Positions 47,614 to 55,785 of a stretch of 64,000 nt of DNA are shown piece by piece (positions within the stretch are counted from its first letter, which is position 1; each line of letters begins with the position of its first letter). The notes beneath the pieces were generated by a model, which searched no databases, was not told the DNA's origin, and worked only from the letters and a program-made list of their open reading frames with translations. This stretch comes from Crocinitomix catalasitica ATCC 23190. Lineage in GTDB: Bacteria > Bacteroidota > Bacteroidia > Flavobacteriales_D > Crocinitomicaceae. The position numbers were made by a program, and so were the translations under genes. The stretch is from contig NZ_JHXV01000005.1 in NCBI RefSeq assembly GCF_000621625.1, forward strand, positions 124,001 through 188,000, read 5' to 3'.

Positions 47614-48195
47614 ATGCTAGGACTAAAGTTACCTACAGACCCTAGATGGGTTAATATTGTAGAGAGTAATATTGATGAAATTTTAACGGATCATGCTTGG
47701 TGCGAGCAGAAGGCGGCTACGAATGCAATTACTTTAATTATTCAGAACCCCGAAAGAACGGAAATGGTAGACGCTTTATTAGAGATAGCGAAAGAAGAAT
47801 TAGAACATTTTGGTCAAGTCCATGAATTGATTAAAGAACGTGGAAATATTCTAGGTAGAGAAGGGGTAGATGATTATGTATCTAAGCTTTACAAGTTTAT
47901 GAGTAAAGGAAAATCTAGACATGAATCGTTTATAGATAGATTGCTTTTTTCGGCAATGATAGAAGCTAGGAGTTGTGAAAGATTTAAAGTGTTATCTGAA
48001 AATTTACCCAATAACGCACTGGCAAAATTCTATCGTGACTTAATGGAAAGTGAAGCAGGGCATTACACTATTTTTATAGGATTTGCAAGAAAATATGCGG
48101 AAAATATTGATGTTGACAAACGTTGGCAAGCTTGGCTTGATTATGAAGCAGAAATCATTGTGAATTACGGCACTAATAACGCTATACATGGCTAA
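47614..48195 (+). CDS. miaE: tRNA-(ms2io6A)-hydroxylase
   Basis: MiaE is a non-haem diiron monooxygenase that hydroxylates the isopentenyl side chain of ms2i6A37 in tRNA. The 193-residue product has the ferritin-like four-helix fold with two iron-binding motifs: the E-x-x-H pattern in AKEELEHFGQVHELI (about residue 68-82) and EARSCERFKVL (about 118) with ESEAGHYTIFIGFARKY (about 150). The opening LPTDPRWVNIVESNIDEILTDHAWCEQKAA is characteristic (quoted here only by its first part LPTDPRWVNIVESNIDEIL). With MiaA at 23959-24882 the organism has the first and last enzymes of this modification; MiaB is not in the window. Confidence 0.94.
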   Translation: MLGLKLPTDPRWVNIVESNIDEILTDHAWCEQKAATNAITLIIQNPERTEMVDALLEIAKEELEHFGQVHELIKERGNILGREGVDDYVSKLYKFMSKGKSRHESFIDRLLFSAMIEARSCERFKVLSENLPNNALAKFYRDLMESEAGHYTIFIGFARKYAENIDVDKRWQAWLDYEAEIIVNYGTNNAIHG

Positions 48196-48273
48196 TTATC
48201 TCTTTTGGAAATTAATTAATACTCCAAAATATAAAACCGCTCTTTGGTTTTAATTGATTCGTCGAAAATTTGA

Positions 48274-51200
48274 ATGATATCCAAGATTTTTAATCTATCT
48301 TCATTCGAATTCAAAACTTTTCAAAACATTAACCCATTGTCTATTCAACTTAAACTTAAAGATCCTGAGAAAGCTCTGTTATTCGGACGTGATCCAGAAT
48401 TAGAGCAATTGGAGCAATTTGTTACGTCCAATAAAAAGAAAAGCAAACTAATTCTTATTCATGGTAATGCGGGCGTAGGTAAATCAGAATTCATCAATAA
48501 CTTTTTAGATCAATTTGAAGATCAAAATGTAATTCGTCTAAAATCAGAAAATCATAGAGGCAATACTAATTTTGAAAGCTGTGCATTAATTGATTGTTTA
48601 GATCAATTAATTTATGAATGGAAGCAGGAAAATGGTTTAGCTAAGATTGTTAAAAATTTTATTTTTGAAAATTATGGGTCGGCGATACCTTTTATAGCTG
48701 ACTTACTACCCGAATTGAAAGATTTATTAGAAATTGATGATCGTCAAACATCCAATACTTATATTGAATTTAATGAGAATTTTACAGAGATCATAGTCAA
48801 CCTATTAAAGGAACTATCTGGACTTTCAAAACAAATATTCTTCTCTATAGATGATGCTCAACATATTGATAAAGGATCGATAAACTTCATAAAGAATTGT
48901 TTACAAGATAATGGTATATCAAATATAATTTGGGTTCTATCATTTAGATCTGACGAGTATGAAACGCCAAATTTATTATTAAGAAATTTTGAAAAACCGC
49001 TAACATCTAACAATTACCTTCAAACGGAAATTAAGCTCTCTGGATTAAATACAAATGACATTGAAAATTATTGTAATAAAAACTACAATATTGAAGATGA
49101 ATCAAAATTAATCCTGTCAGAACTTTTATTCCAATTTACTGCTGGGAATCCATTTTTTATCAATGAAGCAATTCAATATTTTATGGAAATTGAATTGCTT
49201 GTATTTGTAGAAGAGCAAGCTCAATATAAGTACAATATAACTGCTCTTAAAAAGATAAATGCAAGTTCCGACATTTATTGCTTCTTGAAAAAGAAATTAG
49301 ACTCCTTGCCTGCAGAAACTAGAGAAGTTTTGTCCACTGCAGCAGTTATTGGAAACAAGTTCAGCATTTTTACTTTACAACAAATAATTGACGTGCCCTT
49401 GGTTAAGATACATGATGCCATTAGCTATTTTATGGGGAAGGGTATCCTAATAAATAAAGATGATCAAGCATCGGACAATAACTATCTCAAGTTTTCACAT
49501 AAAATATATCAATACTCAGCATATCAGGCATTAGACAATGAAAAAAGAGAGCGTGCACATTTTAGATTGGGCCAATCCTATTTGTCAGCTTTAGCTAATG
49601 CAGCTGTTTCAAAGAATATATACGAGATTGTTTATCAATTTAATCATTCAAATAGATATATAGGCAAAGGAATCACGAATAAAAAATTAGCCCACTTAAA
49701 TATAGACGCCGGAAAGAAAGCTTTGAAAAATACGGCTTATAATTCAGCTTTAGTATATTTTGAAAATGCTTTGCGTTTAGTCAAGCTTAACCTTCTTGAA
49801 TGGGAACAAGAAGAAATCTATAATTTATATTTATTGGCAGGAAGAACATCATATTTAAAAAACGACCTGGTAAATGCTGTCAAACATTTAGAATTTGCTT
49901 TAAAATACGCAGAGTCCAATATTGAAAAAGCAACAGTACACGGTGAGTTTATTAAGATGTATAATATAGTATCAGATTTAAATTCATCATGGAGAAGCGG
50001 TGTTTTAGCTTTGAAAGCTTTGAAAATAAACCTGATATCTAATATAACTTACTTCCACCTATATTTAAAATTATTTCAAGTTAACTTTCAGTTAGTTAGA
50101 AGGAATTTGAATAAAGTTTTAAGTGACCCTAAAATACCTAAAGAAGAAGAGGTTTTAGCTCAAGAACTGTTATTATCCTTGGGGGATATCTGTTACATTA
50201 GGAATAAGAAAGCTATAGCCTACAACTTTTTTAAAAGTTTGGAATTAACACTGTCAAATGGTGTTTCATCTAATTCGTATTTTGGTATAGTTGGATATGG
50301 TAAAATTTTAGCCTTTGGTTTACGGAACGTTGAATTATCGAATAAATATTTCAAGACTGCAAACGAAATGGTCTTGAACTTTAAAGATCCTTCACTTAAA
50401 ACAGAAGCCCAATTCAGGTTTTTCGCTGTTTATAGTTTACTATTCGGTAGAATAAAAGACACGATTAAACCTTTGCAAATGAATTACTATCATGCGCAGG
50501 TGATAGGTAATTATCATTTAGCGATGTACTCAACCTTAATATTATCAGAGTTACACCTTATTGTCGGAACGGATTTAAAATCATTAATCAGTCTAATAAA
50601 TAATTACCTGTATTTTTTAAAGCGAACGAATAATAAGTACTTCTATGAAAACTTGGATGAATTAAAAAATATCGTTGTTTCTCTAAATTCCGTGCAATCA
50701 GAACAGGTAAAAATAAATTATTTGCCTATTGATGAAACGAACGAGTTTCAACCGATGGTGTTTACAAATTCAATCTTTCAAATACAATACGCAGTTTTAA
50801 TGCGTGACATAAACGCCATTCCTTTATTACTCAATAATCTTGAAAATAAAGATTTAAGAACTGTTCGCGCAATTGAAATCAATCAACTGGTTTATAGTGC
50901 GATTGGTGCGCATGAATTATACGCAAACGGGCATCCAAAAAAAGAAACTTTAAAAAGGTTAGCAAAATTATTTCACATTTTAAAACCAATTATAAAGAAT
51001 AACAATCCTAATTTCCACCATATCGCTTTATTGATTAAAGGACTAAAAGCAGATTGTAAACAAGATTCAGAATTGGCAATAAAATTTTTATTAGATGCTA
51101 TTCATGCCGCCAAAAAAGAGAATTTCATTCCAGTAGTTGCTTCTTATAATGAAAAAATTGGCAGATTATATCTTAAATACAACGCACCATTTGAAGGAAA

Positions 51201-51288
51201 GAATCATTTATTAGAAGCTGTTAAATATTTCGAATTGTGGAACGCTCCAAAAAAAGTAAATCAATTAAAAACAGAATTCTTGTTATAA
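48274..51288 (+). CDS. AAA_16/STAND-type ATPase with TPR repeats, no output domain
   Basis: The 1004-residue product has a short N-terminal leader and LFGRDPELEQLEQF (about residue 37), the usual entry to AAA_16 predicted-ATPase modules. Walker A is GNAGVGKSEF (about 64-72) and the Walker B-like strand FFSIDDAQHID lies about 189-199. A sensor-2/winged-helix segment follows to about 400, and the remaining 600 residues are alpha-helical repeats resembling TPRs, ending AVKYFELWNAPKKVNQLKTE. The same ATPase-TPR core normally sits between a kinase domain and a GAF/histidine kinase or cyclase in large signalling proteins; here neither is attached. No signal peptide, so cytoplasmic. A membrane amidohydrolase gene follows after 43 bases. 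Confidence 0.82.
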   Translation: MISKIFNLSSFEFKTFQNINPLSIQLKLKDPEKALLFGRDPELEQLEQFVTSNKKKSKLILIHGNAGVGKSEFINNFLDQFEDQNVIRLKSENHRGNTNFESCALIDCLDQLIYEWKQENGLAKIVKNFIFENYGSAIPFIADLLPELKDLLEIDDRQTSNTYIEFNENFTEIIVNLLKELSGLSKQIFFSIDDAQHIDKGSINFIKNCLQDNGISNIIWVLSFRSDEYETPNLLLRNFEKPLTSNNYLQTEIKLSGLNTNDIENYCNKNYNIEDESKLILSELLFQFTAGNPFFINEAIQYFMEIELLVFVEEQAQYKYNITALKKINASSDIYCFLKKKLDSLPAETREVLSTAAVIGNKFSIFTLQQIIDVPLVKIHDAISYFMGKGILINKDDQASDNNYLKFSHKIYQYSAYQALDNEKRERAHFRLGQSYLSALANAAVSKNIYEIVYQFNHSNRYIGKGITNKKLAHLNIDAGKKALKNTAYNSALVYFENALRLVKLNLLEWEQEEIYNLYLLAGRTSYLKNDLVNAVKHLEFALKYAESNIEKATVHGEFIKMYNIVSDLNSSWRSGVLALKALKINLISNITYFHLYLKLFQVNFQLVRRNLNKVLSDPKIPKEEEVLAQELLLSLGDICYIRNKKAIAYNFFKSLELTLSNGVSSNSYFGIVGYGKILAFGLRNVELSNKYFKTANEMVLNFKDPSLKTEAQFRFFAVYSLLFGRIKDTIKPLQMNYYHAQVIGNYHLAMYSTLILSELHLIVGTDLKSLISLINNYLYFLKRTNNKYFYENLDELKNIVVSLNSVQSEQVKINYLPIDETNEFQPMVFTNSIFQIQYAVLMRDINAIPLLLNNLENKDLRTVRAIEINQLVYSAIGAHELYANGHPKKETLKRLAKLFHILKPIIKNNNPNFHHIALLIKGLKADCKQDSELAIKFLLDAIHAAKKENFIPVVASYNEKIGRLYLKYNAPFEGKNHLLEAVKYFELWNAPKKVNQLKTEFLL

Positions 51289-51331
51289 AACACAGTTAAT
51301 AGGTTGTAAATAATATCTTTAACTCAGTTTT

Positions 51332-53128
51332 ATGAAAAATCTAGATCCAAAACCGCCTATAACAAATGCTCATAGTCATGTGTTTACCCATAATTATGTT
51401 CCACCGTATTTAGCGAAAACAATTATTCCTTGGCCTTTCTATTATTTAATTCATTTGCCTACATTCGTTAGAATTTACATCTTTATTAACCTTCTGAAAG
51501 AAAAGCAATTTAAGCCTTTTTATAGAAAAATTAGACGAATCAAGTATCAAGCGTTAAGGTTTATTTATCGTGTTACTTTATTAAAAGCAGTATTATTCAT
51601 TGTTGTTTTTTACATTGGTCTTGTAGCTTTTTTGACCTTATTTAATTTGCTAGTTACAAATTTACCAGTGGTTGATTTAGATTGGTCTCAAAGAGTTGTT
51701 ATTGCGAGAGATTGGTTATATGAATACCGTTTATTAATTGTTAGACCAAATTGGTTACCACATTGGTTAGGGGTAATCCTGGCTTTCATTTTTGTACTTG
51801 TAGTGCCAAGCGTTAGAAAAATTTCACTGTATCTTCTCAATTTAATTTGGCGTTTTTTTCATCTTCTTCCAAGCTCTGAGATCAAGCAACTACTTGGCCG
51901 ATATTTAATGATGGCTCGATTTGCGATCTACAAGAAACAAGGTGGTATTGCAAACAAGTTAAAACATCAATACCCAATAGGAACTCATTTTTATTTATTG
52001 TCAATGGATATGGCTTTTATGGAAGCTGGTCAAATTAAACCTAAGTATAATTTTAGAAATCAATTATTAGAATTAGAAAAACTGAATGATAAAGATGAAT
52101 TTCATGCTTTTATTTTTATAGATCCCAGAAGGATAACTATGGAAGGCAAAACATTCTTTGATTATGAAATTCGTGATGACAAAATTGTATTAAAAGATTG
52201 TTTAATTAAAGAATTCATCGAAAACAAAGGTTTTGCAGGATTTAAAATCTATCCTGCACTAGGATATTTTCCATTTGATGAAAGGTTATTGGTTTTGTGG
52301 AAATATGCGACCGAAAATAACCTTCCAATTATTTCACACGGCATAAAAGGCTCTATTTATTATAGAGGAAAATTGCAAAAAGATTGGATGTATCACCCTG
52401 TATTTAATGAAAGCTTTGGCAGTAATGAGATGAAACCATTACTTTTTCCAGAAACAAAAAATGTCGATTTTCAAATTAATTTTACACATCCGTTAAACTA
52501 TCTATGCCTTTTAGAAGAGCCATTATTAAGGATTCTTATTTCAAAAACTAAGAATCAAGATTTAAAAAAAATATTTGGATTTGAAAACCAAGAAACCGAA
52601 TTGAAAACGAATCTGTCTCAATTAAAAATATCATTTGCTCACTTTGGTGGGGCAGAAGAATGGGCTAAATATCTTGAAAGAGATAGGGATATTTATGCGC
52701 AGCAACTCATGACAAAAGGTGTTGCTGCCATTAATTTGAAAGTCGAAGATCAAAACGAAATTCCTTGGAGAAGATATGAGCATTTATGGAAATATACAGA
52801 TTGGTATTCAATATGTTGCAGTATGATGATTCACTATGACAATTTTTACGCTGATATTAGTTATCTCGTCAGTAAACCTTCGTTCTTCCCTTTGCTGAAG
52901 CAAACTATTTCTAAAGCCTCATCATACGAAAACAACTCATCGAATAAGCCGACTTACGTAACGAAAGAAATATTAAGAACCAAAGTCCTTTTCGGTTCAG
53001 ATTTCTATGTTGTACGAAGTCAAAAAGCAGATAAAGATATCTTCCTTCAATTGAAATCGTATTTAAGTGAAGAAGAATTTGATCTAATAACAAGACATAA
53101 TCCACAGAAATTTAGAGGGAGTAAATAA
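51332..53128 (+). CDS. membrane-embedded amidohydrolase-family (ACMSD-like) protein
   Basis: The 598-residue product has an amidohydrolase metal motif at its very start (NAHSHVFTH, His14 and His16). Then come two clear membrane helices (about residues 83-108 and 146-166) and amphipathic segments. The hydrolase barrel seems to resume after about 210: HFYLLSMDMAFMEAG (about 217), GFKIYPALGYFPFDE (about 298, possible bridging lysine), NLPIISHG (about 328, third His), SFAHFGGAEEW (about 434, fourth His) and KVLFGSDFYV (about 551, catalytic Asp). Family members hydrolyse or decarboxylate with one or two metal ions. The substrate is unknown; its position after the ATPase/TPR gene suggests a joint function. 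Confidence 0.8.
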   Translation: MKNLDPKPPITNAHSHVFTHNYVPPYLAKTIIPWPFYYLIHLPTFVRIYIFINLLKEKQFKPFYRKIRRIKYQALRFIYRVTLLKAVLFIVVFYIGLVAFLTLFNLLVTNLPVVDLDWSQRVVIARDWLYEYRLLIVRPNWLPHWLGVILAFIFVLVVPSVRKISLYLLNLIWRFFHLLPSSEIKQLLGRYLMMARFAIYKKQGGIANKLKHQYPIGTHFYLLSMDMAFMEAGQIKPKYNFRNQLLELEKLNDKDEFHAFIFIDPRRITMEGKTFFDYEIRDDKIVLKDCLIKEFIENKGFAGFKIYPALGYFPFDERLLVLWKYATENNLPIISHGIKGSIYYRGKLQKDWMYHPVFNESFGSNEMKPLLFPETKNVDFQINFTHPLNYLCLLEEPLLRILISKTKNQDLKKIFGFENQETELKTNLSQLKISFAHFGGAEEWAKYLERDRDIYAQQLMTKGVAAINLKVEDQNEIPWRRYEHLWKYTDWYSICCSMMIHYDNFYADISYLVSKPSFFPLLKQTISKASSYENNSSNKPTYVTKEILRTKVLFGSDFYVVRSQKADKDIFLQLKSYLSEEEFDLITRHNPQKFRGSK

Positions 53129-53205
53129 TCTATAGTTGCGTGTTAATGCGATTTATGAGAACTAATTCAATTCATTAATATTTTTTTATTCTAATTAATA
53201 AAGCC

Positions 53206-53375
53206 TATATTTGCATTATCATTCGGTATTAAATGCAACCAAAAGTGTTTTTAAGGTGAAAACTTTTATAAACAGAAGAGTCAATTGAACCATTTTTTAA
53301 GTTCCCTTTATTCAAGTTGCATTCTAACGTATCGTCAAATGTTGAACACTTAATAAATTACATTTAAAAAAAAGA
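53206..53375 (+). promoter_or_regulatory. promoter and long structured 5' leader of the cold-shock-domain gene
   Basis: A perfect -7 box TATATTTG (53206-53213) implies a transcription start near 53220 and a leader of about 155 bases. Pairings visible by eye are AATGCAAC (53232-53239) with GTTGCATT (53316-53323), and a local hairpin AAAAGT (53241-53246) / ACTTTT (53262-53267) extended by TTT/AAA. A competing pairing joins AAGTGTT (53243-53249) with AACACTT (53345-53351), 24 bases before the ATG. Long folded leaders are known for cold-shock mRNAs; this structure is by inspection only. Confidence 0.45.
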
Positions 53376-53876
53376 ATGGCAAGATCCCAGGAAACCTTTA
53401 GTAAAAAAGAAAAAGAAAAAAAACGACTTAAGAAGCGAAAAGACAAGTTGTTAAAGAAAGAGGAGCGTAAAGCAAACTCAGACGGTGGTGACTTTGAAAG
53501 TATGCTAGCGTACGTTGATGAAAATGGAAACTTAGTAGATAGTCCGCCAGATTTATCTAAAAAGAAAAAAATCAATGCTAAAAGTATTGAAATCGGAATT
53601 CCAAGAAGAGAAAAAGCAGATGAAGATCCAGAATTGATTGGTTCCATTGCATTTTTTAATTCAGAAAAAGGGTTTGGATTCATTAACGATGCAAACTCTC
53701 AAGATAAATACTTTGTTCACATTAACAATGCATATCCAGAAATTGCTGAAGGTGATAAAGTTAATTTTGAACTAGAGAGAGGTCCTAGAGGCTTAAGCGC
53801 TTTCAATGTTAAAATTGCAGTTGATAAACCTGTAGTTGAAGCTGAAGAAGATGCTACTGATAGTGAAGAAGAATAA
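53376..53876 (+). CDS. cold-shock-domain protein with basic N-terminal extension
   Basis: The 166-residue product has a lysine-rich N-terminal segment (residues 1-32, KEKEKKRLKKRKDKLLKKEE), a linker, and a cold-shock domain at about 86-150 with the RNA-binding motifs KGFGFI (RNP1) and KYFVHI (RNP2), ending in an acidic tail (EAEEDATDSEEE). Cold-shock domains bind single-stranded RNA and DNA and melt secondary structure. The extended form, with lysine-rich N-terminus, is common in Bacteroidota. The leader described above (from about 53220) suggests post-transcriptional control. Confidence 0.9.
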   Translation: MARSQETFSKKEKEKKRLKKRKDKLLKKEERKANSDGGDFESMLAYVDENGNLVDSPPDLSKKKKINAKSIEIGIPRREKADEDPELIGSIAFFNSEKGFGFINDANSQDKYFVHINNAYPEIAEGDKVNFELERGPRGLSAFNVKIAVDKPVVEAEEDATDSEEE

Positions 53877-53961
53877 AATTCGTTTTTTTTAAATTTCAAA
53901 AGTACTTTACTATTTTCTTCGTAGAATAGTAAATTTACTTTTTATATTATTTTAATTCTGA

Positions 53962-54729
53962 ATGACAACTAAAGATTCGACCCGAAAATCATTTTCCGTC
54001 ATAAAATTTCTACTACTTATTTTTCTTACATTCCCTGTAATTACAGCTGTTTCTCAAACAATTGGTGACACTATATATTATACAAAGCAGTGGAATATAA
54101 CTACGGATATTGAGACGCATTATTATTCGTCAATAACCACTTGCAATGATATGAACCGTTGCGAGCGTTCCTACTTTTTTAAGGATCAAAACATTTACTC
54201 CAATTTATCACTCGTTGAAAATAAAAAGGAGGGTATTTCAAAATGGTTTTATAAAAACGGGAATTTAAAGGTGTCTGCATCATATAAAAATGACGTGCTG
54301 CATGGAGAGCTTACACGATATTTTGAAAATGGAGAAATTAAACTGAACGAATCATATGATGATGGAGTCTTAAAAGCTACCTATTTAATGAATGCGGATA
54401 ATAATAGGGTTTATTTCAAATCTGATCAACCAGCTCTCGTTCTTGGTTGTAAGAACGTTAAAGCATCTGCTAAAAAACTGCAAAAGTCAATTAAGAACAA
54501 TAAATCCCTCATCTATGATGAAAATCTGAATGAAATTCATGGAGAAGTTATTGTTGAATTTATTGTAAACCTGCAAGGTGGAATTGAATATCGACATTTT
54601 ATAGATGCGGAGAATATATTCATTGAAAAAGAAGCGGAACGTATATTAAAAGCTCTTCCAAAATTCCAACCGGCAATGCATAATGGAACAGCAGTACTTT
54701 CTTTTGGATCGATAAAAATTACGATCTAG
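53962..54729 (+). CDS. exported protein with MORN-like repeats and a TonB-like C-terminal domain
   Basis: The 255-residue product has an N-terminal hydrophobic segment (about residues 15-32) that is a signal peptide or anchor. Residues about 80-145 contain MORN/YwqK-type repeats (ENKKEGISKWFYKNGNLKVS, NDVLHGELTRYFENGEIKLN). The last about 85 residues (from IHGEVIVEFIVNLQGGIEYR to FGSIKITI) resemble the C-terminal TonB domain, the part that contacts outer-membrane receptors, with the family's VxFxVxxxG pattern. The combination is common in Bacteroidota energy transducer TonB-like proteins. No ExbB/ExbD genes are near. A role in envelope energy transduction or in binding a receptor is possible. 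Confidence 0.8.
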   Translation: MTTKDSTRKSFSVIKFLLLIFLTFPVITAVSQTIGDTIYYTKQWNITTDIETHYYSSITTCNDMNRCERSYFFKDQNIYSNLSLVENKKEGISKWFYKNGNLKVSASYKNDVLHGELTRYFENGEIKLNESYDDGVLKATYLMNADNNRVYFKSDQPALVLGCKNVKASAKKLQKSIKNNKSLIYDENLNEIHGEVIVEFIVNLQGGIEYRHFIDAENIFIEKEAERILKALPKFQPAMHNGTAVLSFGSIKITI

Positions 54730-54790
54730 TTAGCTGATTACCAAATATATCTGTTATAACATATTTTTACATTTAGATCCATTTTACTTA

Positions 54791-54804
54791 GTTACATTTG
54801 TAAC
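54791..54804 (+). promoter_or_regulatory. palindromic operator over the -7 box of the broken marR gene
   Basis: GTTAC-ATTT-GTAAC is a perfect five-base inverted repeat that contains TACATTTG (54793-54800), an exact TAnnTTTG match, ten bases before the marR ATG. MarR regulators usually bind such palindromes overlapping their own promoter, so this is a likely autoregulatory operator. Confidence 0.5.
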
Positions 54805-54813
54805 CATTACAAA

Positions 54814-55289
54814 ATGCAACTAAATATTTTGACGGATTTACAAATATATGGTTTCCAAATGGCAAGAATATCAGAAGTTTACTTCAGTACGCTATCTGCC
54901 TTAATGAAACCGTATGGTTTAGAACGTCACTTCAGAATTTTAACTTTTGTTAATGAGCATTCAAGTAAGCTTAATCAAGGTGAAATAGCTGAAGCTTTGC
55001 AAAAAGATAAAGTTTCAATTTTACGATCGATTATTTATCCGAAAGTGGATTACTCAAAAGAGAACAAGACAAAGATGACAGGCGATGCCACTTAGTAATG
55101 ATGACTGAGAAAGGGAAAGAATTAACGCCTATCATATACAACTCAATTAATCAAAGCAACGCATTACTAACGAATGAGTTTTCTGATTTAGAATTGGCAA
55201 CTTTCTCAAGTGTCATGAACAGATTAATGCTGCGTATTAAAACTTTACCAGCTCCAGATTATATCGTAAAACCTCACAAAATCAAATAG
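54814..55289 (+). pseudogene. MarR family transcriptional regulator, frameshifted
   Basis: Two reading frames together encode one MarR protein. The first (from ATG 54814) reads MQLNILTDLQIYGFQMARIS to EALQKDKVSILRSI and then leaves the family pattern and stops at 55095. From about 55032 the other frame continues correctly as YLSESGLLKRE, then QDKDDRRCHLVMMTEKGKEL, to the stop at 55289. The break is at the winged-helix recognition wing. A four-base deletion of one GATT from a tandem GATTGATT at 55029-55032 would explain the shift and restores the family-like RSIDYLSE; a one-base deletion also fits the frame. As read, no functional repressor is made, unless this is a sequencing error. Confidence 0.85.
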
Positions 55290-55290
55290 A

Positions 55291-55785
55291 ATGTTAATGT
55301 TTAAAAAAAATCTGTTACCAACTTTTTTTGTTCTTCTAGCAATCATAAGTTCTTGCCGAACAAACAACGAATCTTCGGAGTCAGCAACGCTTCCAAGTCT
55401 TAATGTAGACGTTTATATAATTAGTTCTAATAAATTTGATAATGAAGCAATTAAAAATGCAGAATTTGCAAATGGAAATGCAATGTTGACCACAGAGAAT
55501 GTAAAACTGGATTTGAAAGCACAAATCTTGACACTATATCAAAACTTTCTATCTGCACAAAATAGATTAATTCTTGCGCAAGAAAATGAAGTGACTATGC
55601 AGAGTGTATATCGAGTAACAGCTGAACAATTTAAAGAAGGTCAAATTTCGGGATATGATTTTAGGTTGATGCAGAATGCATTATTACAAACAAGTATTCA
55701 GGTGACAGAACTGAATTATTTGCTACAAGTTATTCGTCTTAATCTCGATCGCCTTTCTGGAGAGGTAATGAATAAATATATTTAA
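55291..55785 (+). pseudogene. deletion remnant: RND membrane-fusion lipoprotein start joined to TolC-like outer-membrane protein end
   Basis: The 164-residue reading frame is open, but its two parts belong to different families. Residues 1 to about 49 look like the start of a periplasmic adaptor of RND efflux pumps: a lipoprotein signal with ISSC (Cys22) and then a linker and the first strand (ATLPSLNVDVYIISSNKF). Residues about 52-164 look like the end of an outer-membrane efflux (TolC/OEP) protein: coiled-coil LTTENVKLDLKAQILTLYQN, the hallmark YRVTAEQFKEGQISGYDFRL, then LLQVIRLNLDRLSGE. The usual operon order marR-adaptor-RND pump-TolC would place both in one line, so a large in-frame deletion between 55430 and 55450 removing the pump is the simplest explanation. 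Stop overlaps the convergent helicase stop. Confidence 0.75.

Noticed and set aside
48274-51288. Classical Avs or NLR-type anti-phage STAND protein
   Set aside because: The ATPase-TPR core looks more like AAA_16 modules of hybrid kinases and no nuclease, TIR or protease effector is fused; a defence role is only a possibility.
55098-55289. 63-codon ORF as an independent gene
   Set aside because: It is the C-terminal part of the frameshifted MarR protein.
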